Under the pieces are notes generated by a model. The model was not told where the DNA came from and ran no database searches. It worked only from the letters and a program-made list of their open reading frames with translations. A stretch of 64,000 nucleotides of DNA, taken from positions 43,523,550-43,587,549 of the forward strand of contig OV277864.1 in assembly GCA_922989275.2 (NCBI GenBank). The letters are read 5' to 3'. The translations under genes were made by a program, and so were the position numbers. This DNA comes from Gari tellinella. Lineage: Eukaryota > Mollusca > Bivalvia > Cardiida > Psammobiidae. Below, one piece after another: positions 1 to 9,460 of this stretch (its first letter is position 1; each line of letters opens with the position of its first letter).

Positions 1-3
1 TGT

Positions 4-130
4 AACACAGGGCCCCGACACGATTTCTTTCAGAGAGAAAAAATCGTCAGAAGGTATATATAGAGTCTCTATATATACCTTCTGATGATTTTTTCTCTCA
101 AAAAGCAATCGTGTCGGGGCCCTGTGTGTT
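4..130. repeat. Foldback palindrome at left edge
   Basis: The two arms (CAGGGCCCCGACACGAT and its complement ATCGTGTCGGGGCCCTG) close over a centre near position 64, where TATATATAGAGTCTCTATATATA is itself palindromic. Almost the whole stretch is self-complementary, as in hairpin MITEs elsewhere in the window, but its terminal sequence differs from those. No second copy was seen here and no target duplication is visible at the window edge. Confidence 0.8.
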
Positions 131-346
131 GTAATGCAATAACGCAGGTTTTGTCATGACACGGCTCAATATTGTATACTTTTTGGTGCTAAATGGTTTG
201 CCATTAGCACCAATGGAAACATATACAGTACAATCAAATCTCCCATCATTCGCCCAAGGATATCTTTTGAAAATCTCATTTTCTCCATATTTTAACTGCA
301 TTTGACGGCTATCCAGCCGCCAAAGAAAATAGTTCAATAGATCTTA
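98..346 (-). CDS. Possible exon, product unknown
   Basis: On the minus strand an open frame of about 80 residues has a coding-like composition (mixed charged and aromatic residues such as KRYPWANDGRFDC). It is preceded by a possible 3' splice site (CCCCTAAG at about 347-354). Towards its end it runs into the palindrome at 4-130, so the true 3' boundary is unclear and no good donor was found. It is on the same strand as zinc-finger gene A and downstream of its last visible exon, so it could be a further exon, an unrelated exon or chance. No family was recognised. Confidence 0.15.
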
Positions 347-446
347 GGGGTCATATATACATCAGTGACTTGAGTGTGCCTATTTTCTTTGATGGTTTTA
401 TTTTTATGTATTGGAATAAAGTTATTACTGTAGAAAGAATATTACC

Positions 447-650
447 TGCACAGGGCTCCAGATAAGATGTAGTTTTTTTCAACAAATCCCACATTTTCTC
501 ACTATTTTTAGCACCAAATCCTATGGTGTTACTACTCATTAGAATCGTCTCGAAGAGACGATTCTAATGAGTAGTGACACCATAGGGTTTAATTCAAAAA
601 TAAAGATTTTAGTTTTTGAAAAACTACCCTTATCTGGTGCTCTGCTGCAG
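447..650. repeat. MITE-like foldback, CTCCAGATAAG family
   Basis: The inverted ends are GGGCTCCAGATAAG and CTTATCTGGTGCTCTG. The central hairpin is ACTCATTAGAATCGTCTC/GAGACGATTCTAATGAGT. Related copies are at 6985-7120 and 22983-23175, with eroded traces near 5215-5345 and 52090-52140. It is non-coding; the short open frames across it are by-products of the palindrome. Confidence 0.75.
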
Positions 651-1072
651 TTATAACTGCAGAATTTGAACAAAAACTACAGTAAAGAGATTCTGTCTCT
701 TTAAAGGATACCAGAGGTATAGCTATGGCATAGAAACACCCATGCTCTATGAAAGTAAGGGCGACATGGCCAATACTTGCAAACAGTTTGAATTTAGATC
801 GGACGCCACATGATGATGCATCTAATCTGGATACAAAGTTCCTATAAAAACAATCTGATCAGGGTCTTCACTGTTTGATAATTTTATTGGTTTTTGTTGT
901 CATACCAAAAATGTAACAGTAGACTGGTTCAAAACACCTGTACTAGAAGAGGCCAAAGGGATTATAAATATCCACAAGAGAAATTTGGGGTTGAAAGGGT
1001 TAGACACTGGAATTGTCCATTTGAAGTTTCAGGGGTCTATGGGTTAAGCGGATTGAATTATAACAGCTATAC

Positions 1073-1370
1073 CACGAGTAATTTTGCTTTTCTGTCGCCG
1101 CTCCTGGCCAGGTCCATCAGACTGGTTTTGTGCAATTGGCGCACGTGGCACTTCAGGTGGCTGATTCTTGGGAACACTTTCTTGCAGATAGGGCACGGGA
1201 GTTGTGGGTAACCATGGGTCTGTTTGTGAGATTTCAAACTTCTCTGCGATGTGAAGGTGAGGGGACATTTGTTACACTTGAACACCTCTTCTTGGAACTT
1301 TTTGTTCACGACCACATAATGGTTGTACCGATGTGTATGGATTCTGAGTTTCTCATGGCTAAGAAACTCG
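1073..1370 (-). CDS. Zinc-finger gene A, coding exon 3 (two and a half C2H2 fingers)
   Basis: The exon lies between a 3' splice site (TTTGTCTTTCCAG, ending at 1371) and a donor GTATAG (1072-1067). It is 298 nt long, exactly like exon 3 of gene B. It enters in phase 2, finishing a finger that exon 2 starts with C-P-V-C-K. It then encodes two further fingers, C-N-K-C...H-K-Q-T-H and C-P-I-C...H-V-R-Q-L-H, and a tail ending K-A-K-L-L-V, and it leaves in phase 0. The tail matches gene B's L-M-T-L-A-K-S-G-N-K-K-A-E-L-L-L. It is probably a nuclear nucleic-acid-binding protein, an inference from finger number only. The next exon would lie beyond the left edge. The antisense open frame over this exon is a shadow. 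Confidence 0.82.
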
Positions 1371-1436
1371 CTGGAAAGACAAAAAACAATGGAAGGACTA
1401 TGATGGACATTTGTATTGATGTTAGTCAAATAGTTC

Positions 1437-1545
1437 TTTATTTAACCCATCACTCAATAAATTGGTATTTTATGACTTAAATTCATTTCTCCACTGAAGA
1501 AAAGTGTTCCAACTTATACAGTCACTAATATGTATCATAAGAAAT
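1437..1545. repeat. Partial MITE, TTAACCCAT family
   Basis: One end of the TTAACCCATTAC family is recognisable: TTTAACCCATCACTC, then TTCATTTCTCCACTGAAGAAAA, then TTATACAGTCACTAATATGTATCATAAGAAATGTAGCAGA. These follow the same order as in the fuller copy at 24686-24936. The hairpin and the other end are missing, so it is a truncated copy. Confidence 0.5.
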
Positions 1546-1593
1546 GTAGCAGACGGAGTAGGAAAAAACCCAACCCCAAAACCGCAATAAAAT

Positions 1594-1847
1594 CAGGGCT
1601 GCCATAAGTTGATCATAAACATCCTAAGATTTCAAATTTTCAGACGCAATTTTACTAATCATACCTTTACCCCATATATATAGTCTGTTTCTTGTTTTGA
1701 AGACGTATGGCTGCTTAAAACAGGTTGAAAGTAAAGCAGAATGTGCCTTAAGGCGCATTCTGCTTTACTTTCAGCCTGTTTAAGCTACCATCTTCAAGGA
1801 TAAAAATCCGAAGACTTAGGAAAAAATCCGGAGAAATGACAGCCCTG
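1594..1847. mobile_element. TIR element, CAGGGCTGCCAT family, 6-bp target duplication
   Basis: The element starts CAGGGCTGCCAT and ends ATGACAGCCCTG. It is flanked by the direct repeat TAAAAT (1588-1593 and 1848-1853). It is 254 bp long and non-coding. Inside is a long hairpin (about 1714-1790) of the type AAAGTAAAGCAGAATG...CATTCTGCTTTACTTT. Three other copies with 6-bp duplications are at 20568-20824, 30512-31688 and 58231-59019. A 6-bp duplication with CAGG ends does not by itself identify the superfamily; hAT normally gives 8 bp. Confidence 0.8.
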
Positions 1848-2006
1848 TAAAATTCAATATTTTTCTTGAGGGATGTTATACCGATCATATTTTGTAAACA
1901 CCATATGTACGATAATGCAACAAATTTGCGTTCATTGGTGTATTTTCTTGATTTTTGCTGTTGTTTCGTTAGTTTACAAATGTACACCATCTGGTATTCA
2001 GTCTCT

Positions 2007-2226
2007 TTAACCCATTACCAGATAACTTTTTTCTAGTTTTGAAGAGAAGTGACCACTTGAAGCAGGGTGAGAGTAAAGCAGAATGCTTTAAGTTATCATT
2101 AGCTAGGATATAGAAAATATTTCTTATAGTACATTTTCATGACTGTATAAATTGGAACCATTTTCTTAAGAGGAGGAATAAATTAGAGGCGTAAAATGGC
2201 GTATTTGATAATAGGGTAATGGGTTA
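2007..2226. mobile_element. MITE, TTAACCCATTAC termini, hairpin mostly lost
   Basis: The ends are TTAACCCATTAC and GTAATGGGTTAA, a terminal inverted repeat that includes TTAA. Between them are the family's usual blocks (CTAGTTTTGAAGA, AGGATATAGAAAATATTTCT, CATGACTGTATAAATTGGAAC). Here only the left half of the hairpin remains: AGAGTAAAGCAGAATG runs straight into CTTTAAGTTATCATT. It lies in the intron between exons 2 and 3 of gene A. Confidence 0.75.
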
Positions 2227-2383
2227 AATCCAACTTTGTGAAAATACTGCTGACAACGGTAACAATGCAGACGATAATATGGGTAAATGGGTTAAAACTT
2301 AAAACAGGCAAATAATTTTAGCAGTGAAAGAGTTCATTACAAAGTTTACCGATAGTATAAACTTTATTTCAAGGTTGACCTAC

Positions 2384-2636
2384 CATTTGCAAACGGGACA
2401 TGCATACTGGGTTTGCTTGTTCATTTTGCCAGATCTATGAGCTGTTCTCATGTGGAAATTGTAGCTGTGCGGGTAGAAAAACCGCTTCCCACACTGCACG
2501 CACTTGTACCGCATTTCCGCTTGATGCACTTTCCTGTGATTAAGTAGATTTTTTGGTCCCGGAAACTGCCGCCCGCAGATGCCGCAGGTATGAGTCTTTG
2601 CGCTGCCCGATGTCGTCGTAGCCGGGAAACCCTCCC
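2384..2636 (-). CDS. Zinc-finger gene A, coding exon 2
   Basis: The exon runs from a 3' splice site (TTATTTTCTTCCGTAG, 2652-2637) to a donor GTAGGT (2383-2378). It is 253 nt long, entering in phase 1 and leaving in phase 2. It encodes C-G-I-C...H-R-K-V-H and C-V-Q-C...H-M-R-T-A-H fingers and ends with C-P-V-C-K, the first half of a finger completed by exon 3. Exon 2 of gene B has the same layout: two whole fingers, then C-P-V-C-K at the splice site. It is too short in any single open frame with an ATG to appear as a gene; it was found from splice signals and homology to gene B. Confidence 0.82.
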
Positions 2637-3258
2637 CTACGGAAGAAAATAAGACCGGGAATACAAACTAGACGCTTGTTGAACTTGCTGAATTATCTTC
2701 TGCTTTAAATCTGCCATGGTCGGCGGGATAGTCTATAGATATAATTAGGGTTGTCTTGGGCATTTGCAAGGAAACTTCGATATACTCTCCAAACTGCTTA
2801 CAAATGTTACGTATGTAGCACTTATAAATCATTAAAAAAGGGTTGGATCTCTGAATACCAAATAATATAATGTCATCTGTTAAAATGTCTCTTGGGATTT
2901 TACTAACCTAAAGTTTTCATCACAGGTTTTAGACAACTCTATAATTTTCACCAAGGGAACGTTGACTACTCATTAACTAAGGAAATTTGGTCAACACTTA
3001 TACATTTTTTGACAAAGTTCTTTAGATTTCGTTTAGCTTGTTATGCTTTATAAATTACGTCGCTTTAACAATATTTCAGTCTTATCGCGACAACCAGGTA
3101 AGTACAGATGGAGTAAGACCCCAGATGCCATATACACGTATACACTGTTTCAGACACAAATAGACAGGTTTTTGTTGTTTGTTTTTACATATACTCTAAG
3201 TCTCTATGGTGGATACAGTTTATATTTCCCAACAAACAGGTGTGTGCTAAAACAAGCT

Positions 3259-3416
3259 CAGTCGAAACTCGAAACTTCTAACTCGCTTAAATCGAACTAA
3301 CCAGTATTTCATTAAGTAATTTCGATAACTCCATCTCGTTTAAGGCTTAGCCACGTTTTACTTGAAATATTGGTATGTTCGAACTAACGCAAATTTGAAT
3401 TATCGGGTTTTGACTG
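3259..3416. repeat. MITE, CAGTCGAAACTCG termini
   Basis: This is a foldback with ends CAGTCGAAACTCGAAAC and GGGTTTTGACTG and a centre around AAGGCTTAGCCACGTTTT. A better copy at 9137-9337 has a TA target duplication, and a nested copy is at 53411-53771. It is non-coding and lies in the intron between exons 1 and 2 of gene A. Confidence 0.65.
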
Positions 3417-3483
3417 TAAATGTATTTCCAATGCCAAAGGTTTGGCACCAGGCCAGACAACGGGTAATCTGTTGTCGGATCAG

Positions 3484-3633
3484 GCTCCAAGGTTATAAAG
3501 CTTTTGAGTTGAGTCTGAAGTTGTTCTCAAGCATTTGATTGGTCAGATTTGAGCCTAGGCTCAAAACTGACCAATCAAATGCTTGAGAATTAACTGAGCC
3601 TAAACTCAAAAGCTTTATAACCTTTGACCCTGG
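3484..3633. repeat. Foldback, CCAAGGTTATAAAG family
   Basis: Long inverted arms run from CTCCAAGGTTATAAAGCTTTTGAGTT inwards to GATTGGTCAGATTTGAGCC and TAGGCTC and back again. The same family recurs at 11917-12036, 42664-42820, 43216-43318, 43469-43574, 51912-52042, 54680-54832 and 63691-63842. The family always has the TTATAAAGC...GCTTTATAA outer arm and CTTGAGAAC as a middle block. Confidence 0.75.
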
Positions 3634-3706
3634 CTGCAAACTGGTTATTCCATCACGACAGTTTAAAACAAATTGTTTACATTGTCAATCACTTCATGTA
3701 ACATAC

Positions 3707-5153
3707 CCTGAGCTAAATCATTCCCACTGTGGTTGAGAGCAGAAGCCGCCCCCAATGTCGATGATGATCCAACCGGAATCATAACTGACGTGGGTGTTCT
3801 TGGTGGTGTTAGTACAGTAGACGGGTCATGTGATACTGGCACTGACGGTGATGTAGATGTGACCGACGGTGTCTCTTGTACCCCCTTTGACTTGGACTGT
3901 GTGTGTGAGCTGGAAAAGGCATTCACCCAAGACCGTGTACCAAGGAGTTCCTCTGACGGTTCAGCCAGCGATAATAGAGGCTTGCTAGCCACTCTTGTAC
4001 TTGTGCTTACTGCTGGTAATGGTGGTTGTGTAGAGTTCTGAGTTGTTTGTGTATGGTTTTGATTAGAAGTCTGAGTTGTTTGTTTTTGTGTAGGGGACTG
4101 AGTTGTATGGTTTTGTGTAGATGTCTGAGTTGTCTCTTTATGTGCAGGTGACTGAGTTGTAGGGTTTTGTGTGGATGTCTGAGTTGTCTGTTTATGTGAA
4201 TGGGACTGGATTGTTTGAGTTGTCTGTTTATGTACAGGGGACTGGATTGTCTGATGTGTCTGTTTATGTTCAGGGGACAGAGTTGTTAGGTTTTGTGTAG
4301 ATGTCTGAGTTGTCTGTTTATGTGCAGGGGACTGTGTCGTATGGTTTTGTGTAGATGTCTGAGTTGTCTGTTTATGTGAAGGGGACTGGGCTGTCTGAGT
4401 TGTCTGTTTATGTACAGGGGATTGGGTTGTTAGGTTTTGTGTAGATGTCTGAGTTGTCTGTTTATGTGCAGGGGACTGTGTTGTATGGTTTTGCGTAGAT
4501 GTCTGAGTTGTCTGTTTATGTGAAGGGGACTGGATTGTCTGAGTTGTCTGTTTATGTACAGGGGATTGGGTTGTTAGGTTTTGTGTAGATGTCTGAGTTG
4601 TCTGTTTATGTGAAGGGGACTGGATTGTCTGAGTTGTCTGTTTATGTGAAGGGGACTGAGTTGTATGGTAATGTATAGCTGTCTCTGTTGTAGGGTTTTG
4701 TGAAGAGGACAGAGTTGTACGTTGGCTCGTTTTTGTTCTTGGTGACATTTGTTCGACGTCTAAGATCGCGTTCCACTGTGCCCGCCATTCCTCCATGGAT
4801 TTAGGTGGCTCCGGCATGACCTCATTAAGTTTGGTTATTAGCTTAATTATTGTTGCCTTTGCTTCTGATGTCGGTTGTCCTGTTAAGCATACACGTTTAT
4901 AATCTTCCGGGTACAACGCTAAGTAATAGCCATTGGCCTCCGAGAAGAAGTCGCCTGGAAGTCCTTCTAAAGCTCGTGGGTGAGCACGGACAGTGTGCTT
5001 CTTGAGGTCACTGGTTCGATTGGCGGTGACCATGAATGCCGTACACCATGGGCAGACCACTTTAAGGCGACAATGAGGGGCGTTCTCCATGTGTGTCTTT
5101 AAAAACCTTTTCCTTTCGAACTCCGACGGACACAACCAGCATGGAAACTCCAT
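3707..5153 (-). CDS. Zinc-finger gene A, coding exon 1 with Thr/Gln/His repeat tract
   Basis: The start is ATG at 5153 in a good context (TCACAATGG). A 3' splice site (TTTATTTTCAG) ends just 5 nt upstream, implying a non-coding upstream exon. Residues 5-27 are a finger (C5, C8, H21, H27) and residues 34-58 a second (C34, C37, H53, H58). A conserved block G-D-F-F-S-E-A-N-G-Y-Y and an M-E-E-W segment follow, both also in gene B. Residues about 155-370 are a low-complexity tract built from H-K-Q-T-T-Q-T and S-T-Q-N units. A conserved V-P-V-S-H-D-P-S-T-V-L-T-P-P segment precedes the donor GTATGT (3706-3701), phase 1. The frame remains open past the donor to a stop at about 3663, which would give a single-exon isoform if the intron were retained. 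No catalytic motif was seen. Confidence 0.85.
4042..4690 (-). repeat. Coding minisatellite in gene A exon 1
   Basis: Units built from the plus-strand word TGAGTTGTCTGTTTATGTG plus a spacer (AAGGGACTGG or CAGGGGACTG) and GTTTTGTGTAGATGTC repeat about a dozen times. On the minus strand they encode H-K-Q-T-T-Q-T, I-Q-S-P-S and S-T-Q-N-(H/L)-T-T-Q-S-P. The repeat stays in frame throughout, so the tract appears to be kept coding. Gene B has no equivalent. Confidence 0.9.
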
Positions 5154-5980
5154 TGTGACTGAAAATAAAGAAATGTTTCCAGAGCGTCAGAGAAGGTGTT
5201 TAATTTCAAATAGATCATCCTTATTCCTCAAACAATCCCCATGGTCATTCTTCGAGACGATTTTAATCAGTAGTCACGAAGACGCTATTCTTTGTATTTT
5301 TAAACGGGAAAAAATAACATCTGGAACCCAGTTAAGATGTTGACTAATGTTTTACGACCCATCGACACAAATAAGGTCATAGTCTAGAAGTAATACATAT
5401 GATAAAATCAAAATGTTATTCAATGTTAGTGAGCTTTTTAAAGAGAACGACAACCAGGTTCCCATATTTTATAAATGCACTTCGGGCACTAGTTCATGTA
5501 TGATTGTTTCTGCTTTACCTTTGTCCTGAATTAAAGGCTTATCCGTGTTTTTTGGATATCGCAATGTTTCGGCGTTGTATACAGGTTAAACTGGTGCTAT
5601 ATAATATTTATTACACTAGTGTCTTTCAAGTGTTCTGTATCAGTGATTGTATTATTAAAATACCATAAATAATATAAACAGCAAAGAAACAGGGTATAAA
5701 ACGTCATTCTGTTCAAGCCTAAGAGGTATAGACCAATGGAAACAGTTCAACCCGCGTTCACATCTGAAACTTTCAATGAACAATTCCAGTTTCCAATTAT
5801 GCCTTAATCTAATTTTGACTCTTTAATTATGGTTGTTTATTTACAATATATTGTAAAATGAGCAATAATTCAGACCCTGATCAGAGGGTTCATACACTGT
5901 TTGAATAGGACAACTGCATTATTTACTAATACACTGTTTATAAATGACGCGTACATGGGACACTAGGAGTAAATGAACTA

Positions 5981-6185
5981 CAGTAGAACCCCTCTATTAC
6001 GACCACTAAGTTGTGTCAAATATTAGTCGTTTAAGACAGGTGACTGCTTAAAGAAATGTGAAAGTGAAACAGAAAGCTCCTACAGGAGCTTTTTGTATCA
6101 CTTTCACATTGCTTTAAGCTGTCACCTGTCCTTAATACGGAGAATTAGTCTTCTTTTTAGTGGTCGTAATAGAGAGGTTCTACTG
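5981..6185. mobile_element. MITE, CAGTAGAACCCCTCT termini, TA target duplication
   Basis: The ends are CAGTAGAACCCCTCTATTACGACCAC and GTGGTCGTAATAGAGAGGTTCTACTG, flanked by TA on both sides. This pattern is typical of Tc1/mariner-type non-autonomous elements. The central hairpin is AAAGCTCCTACAGGAGCTTT within GTGAAAGTGAAACAG. Copies are at 25227-25435 and 53552-53725. There is no coding capacity. Confidence 0.82.
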
Positions 6186-6346
6186 TATTAATATTAAAGC
6201 CAGATCGGACAATTTATTGTACTGCTTTTCAGTTTCGTGTACTGTAAACGGGAGAGAATAGGGGTTTCACCACTGTACGTGGATATGGCGGATTACCCTA
6301 GTACTTCCCCCATGACTTGTTTTCAGTATTGAAAATAGACGGTAGC

Positions 6347-6892
6347 TTAAAGGGACTCGCAACCGGATGGTGTACTTGTCAAAATAAAATAAAATACTCA
6401 AATAAAAGCAAATTTGTGACATTATTTGGCTTCTGACATTAAAAAAATATGATCAGTCCAAAAAAAGTCTCAAGAATCGTCACCGAATCTTAGATTTTTA
6501 GATATTTTCCATCGTTTTTCTATACCGACTAGTAGACGGTATAGTTGTTGTTGTTGCTTCTCTACACGGGCTTAGACATAAACACGAGCCGAATTACGAA
6601 GTTGTATGCACTTTCGATAGCTACACATTGAAATACGTTAAATCGATCCGAGGTAAACGGATAGTTCCGTGGTCCATTGGTCTAAGCGGTTTCCCCTATT
6701 TTGCCTTCTGTCCGCCAATGCCGGGGCCCCGGGTTCGAATCCCACCAGAGACCAATATTTTTTTTTATTGAAATACATTTTTTTAAACAGAATTTCTTAT
6801 CCTAAACTAATTCTTTACCATTTATATAAGCGTTTGACACATATTTACAAATTACTATTTTTAATGCACCATCTGGTTGCGAGTCGCTTTAA
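6347..6892. mobile_element. TTAA-flanked TIR element carrying a tRNA-like cassette (copy 1)
   Basis: The element begins TTAAAGGGACTCGCAACCGG and ends CTGGTTGCGAGTCGCTTTAA, with TTAA at both outer edges. A TTAA duplication is usual for piggyBac and Kolobok elements; the assignment to either is inference. Interior blocks (AATAAAATACTCAAATAAAAGC, CATTATTTGGCTTCTGACATT, GTTGTTGTTGTTGCTTCTC) match the copy at 58354-58891. The cassette at 6671-6754 has Pol III boxes. It lies exactly at the TTAA beside a hairpin arm (TTAAGGCAGACCGAAAGTAAAGCAG) of another MITE. Confidence 0.8.
6671..6754 (+). other. tRNA-like cassette (Ser/Leu-type pseudogene)
   Basis: Box A-like TGGTCTAAGCGG (6678-6689) and box B-like GGGTTCGAATCCC (6731-6743) are about 50 bp apart, as in tRNAs with a long variable arm. 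The acceptor halves GGTCCAT and ...GACCA pair poorly, so a functional tRNA is unlikely. It sits inside a TTAA-flanked element and could act as an internal Pol III promoter, or be a captured SINE head. Confidence 0.55.
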
Positions 6893-6960
6893 GGCAGACC
6901 GAAAGTAAAGCAGAATACTCATACTTGAGTGCTCTGCTTTACTTTCAGTCTGTTTCAAGC
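6893..6960. repeat. Hairpin module AAAGTAAAGCAGAATG (arm interrupted by the TTAA element)
   Basis: The hairpin CAGACCGAAAGTAAAGCAGAATAC...GCTCTGCTTTACTTTCAGTCTG follows the TTAA edge of the element at 6347-6892. Its flank GTAGCTTAA lies on the other side at 6341-6350. This shows the hairpin was already here when the TTAA element inserted. Confidence 0.6.
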
Positions 6961-6984
6961 TATCATCTGCCGCAGTATGTTTTC

Positions 6985-7120
6985 GCAGAGCTCCAGATAA
7001 GGTTATTATTTCAAAATCTTAAATCGTTATTTATGCATTAAACCCTATGATGTCACTACTCATTAAAATAATCTCTACGAGACGATTCTAATGAGTAGTA
7101 ACATCATAGGATTTGGGGCT
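6985..7120. repeat. MITE-like foldback, CTCCAGATAAG family, right end truncated
   Basis: The left end GCAGAGCTCCAGATAAG and the central hairpin TACTCATTAAAATAATCTC/GAGACGATTCTAATGAGTAG match the copy at 447-650. The right terminal third is missing after ATCATAGGATTTGG. Confidence 0.65.
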
Positions 7121-7189
7121 GACATAAGTGAGATAATGTCGAATCCAACGTCCAGTTTTGTCCCTCTTCTGTGGCACCCGTAGTTCATA

Positions 7190-7435
7190 CAGGAGATAAT
7201 CTGTTATTCTTTCCCAATAAACGCGTTTACGCTAAAACTATTATTTGCAGTGCAAACAGTTTGGAGCCAGATCAGACGCCGGGTAGCCCGGCGTCTGATC
7301 AGGCTCCAAACTGTTTGCCACCAAGATAAACAAGAATTATCAGAATTGTCCAAAAGTTGTTCTTTTCTATGTTTTAGTGCTTTGCGTTTGCGTACGTTTG
7401 CGTTTAAATGGGAAAGAATAACAGATTCTCCACTG
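7190..7435. mobile_element. MITE, CAGTGGAGAATCTG termini, TA target duplication
   Basis: The element is flanked by TA, with ends CAGGAGATAATCTGTTATTC (one small gap) and GAATAACAGATTCTCCACTG. The central hairpin is AAACAGTTTGGAGCCAGATC... with core GACGCCGGG/CCCGGCGTC. Copies are at 55186-55442, 56041-56232 and 57657-57902. Its ends look mariner-like; its hairpin core is shared with a different, TTAA-flanked family. Confidence 0.82.
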
Positions 7436-9136
7436 TATAAACTCTTGACTGTATAAAATGAAATTATTTTCTATAGTGGAATGTTGAATTAAATGCGTAA
7501 AAGGGGTATGATATCTATCGGGGAATGGGTTAAGTGGACACCTAAATGAGTTTTCTCTTGAGTGGTTGTCATATAGGAGGTTGACTGTTCATTCAAGTAC
7601 ATCTACATGATAACTTAAGTAGGTATATCACTAAACACGACCATAGTTCATGAATGATAACCCTTATATGATAACCCCTTATGTGCATATACATGTAACT
7701 ACCCATAGCCTCTAACCACTCATTTGCCACGCGCGACGTGACTGGCATTTGCAAAAACCTAATTTAGATCCATATCAGACGCCGAGTGTTATGGAAACAA
7801 TCTTTATGTTTTACAATATAAATATAACTAATATTTTGTCAGACTACTTCCAAAATTTAAACTCGCCCATTCCCCAACAATTGGCTGAACTTCTGGATCC
7901 GCTCCTGATTACCTCTGTCCTCAGATACCCATTTACACATGCACGGATCCAGCCAGAGAGAAGCGGGGGGGGATTCAGTAATGTGTAATCGGATTACTTC
8001 GATTGGACAACCTTGTAGGCGGAAGGGTCATTCCTTTCCTTCCTTCATAGCAAAAGAGCAATTCAATTCAATTCACTTTGTATCGGCATTAAACAAAATT
8101 ATACAATGTTTATAGCCGTATAACTATAACATATAACCATGCACATGACTAACATTAAATACAAATGTATATACTAAGCCAAACGTCCAACGCAACACCC
8201 CGGATATTCCCATTACTTCCAAATGTTAAATATGTAAGTTAGTCTAGTCAATTATGTAATGTGTGCATATCCTGAATAGATTTCTTCTGCAATTCATAGA
8301 GTGATCAATGGACAATACTCTTGGTAAACAAAAACAAAATGAATTGGCATTTGGTACCAAAAATATTGGAATTTTGTGAAAACAAGTTTTCAGAAATCTC
8401 ATTCCAATGCATGCAATGGGGAATGTTAACCAGAAATTAGCGATACGTTTGGATAGATGGTTATTATTCGTCAGAAGTGTCAATGAAAACTCGTTGCCAA
8501 TATTAACAACTTTGAGGACAGTACATCAATTTAAATAAAGACATTTAAAAAATTTGTGTCAACTTTTCCATCGATTTAAAACACCCACTCTGATATGAAA
8601 AAAGAAGGGAACTCGAAGGTGTTGCGTTGGCAGTTTGGCCTAGTATAGTTAAATATTTTGCACTAGATCAGGGAAACATCGACATCAACATTAATACTAT
8701 CAACAGTCGATTTCTGACTATATTGATAGGTCGGGGACAAGTTAAAATGCTAAAATACAAATACCCAAGTAGGATAAAAGTATGAAAAATGAAAGATGAC
8801 AGTGGTTTTGCATTCTGTAGTATATACAGACTGGGTACAGTATATATTATTACTAACGTTATGTTTTAAATAAACTAATCAAGGTATTAAAATAACACGA
8901 ACTAACTAGACGTATATTTACTACGTGTATTGTCACCTGTCCAGTCAAGAGATTTTGGTTGGTGCTAAGTTCTTAACTAGTATGGTCAGTTAGTCACCAT
9001 AGACCGAACCATGGTTCCAAGTGCAGTCGCTCTATGTGTATTGCACCCAATTGCTCTTCATAGTGGAGGTAAATCTAGTATGACAGCACATGGATTTGGA
9101 ATCGGCCATACTATACCATTATACAGGATAGAAATA
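7436..9136. other. Intergenic A+T-rich DNA, one LINE-type tail
   Basis: No gene was recognised. At about 8051-8075 a CAATTCAATTCAATTCACTTTG run reads, on the minus strand, like the pentanucleotide-repeat 3' tail of a degraded non-LTR retrotransposon, followed by low-complexity A+T-rich sequence. The open frames here (7749-7988, 8244-8483, 9011-9250) show no domain and no splice support. Confidence 0.4.
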
Positions 9137-9337
9137 CAGTCGAAACTTAATATTTTGAACTCGCTTAAATCAACATTACCAGTATTTTATAAGCTTAATT
9201 TCGATAACTCGATCTTGCTTAAGTCGAACGTAACCATATTTCGAAGTTAAAACGTGGCTTAGGCCTTAGCCACATTTTTACTTTTAAATATGGGTATGTT
9301 CGAACTAACGCGAGTCCGAATTATCGAGTTTCGACTG
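9137..9337. mobile_element. MITE, CAGTCGAAACTTAATATT termini, TA target duplication
   Basis: The ends are CAGTCGAAACTTAATATTTTG and GAATTATCGAGTTTCGACTG, with TA on each side (9135-9136 and 9338-9339). The centre is AAACGTGGCTTAGGCCTTAGCCACATTTT. It has mariner-like TA insertion and is non-autonomous. The same family is at 3259-3416 and 53411-53771. Confidence 0.78.
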
Positions 9338-9460
9338 TATATAAATTAATTTAAGTCAAAATAAATGCCCCCTAATGATGTTCCTTTAAGAGACTTTTTA
9401 CCAGATAGTGTATTTGAAAAAAGAGAAAATACTCAAATACAAGAAAATATGTGGCATTAT

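Noticed and set aside
1130..1480. Plus-strand frame of 116 residues
   Set aside because: It is antisense to zinc-finger exon 3 of gene A, which has finger motifs and both splice sites.
3733..4041. Plus-strand frame of 102 residues
   Set aside because: It is antisense to the conserved end of gene A exon 1; the same kind of shadow lies opposite gene B exon 1.
6671..6754. Functional tRNA gene
   Set aside because: Pol III boxes are good, but acceptor pairing and anticodon stem are poor, and it lies inside a transposon-like element.
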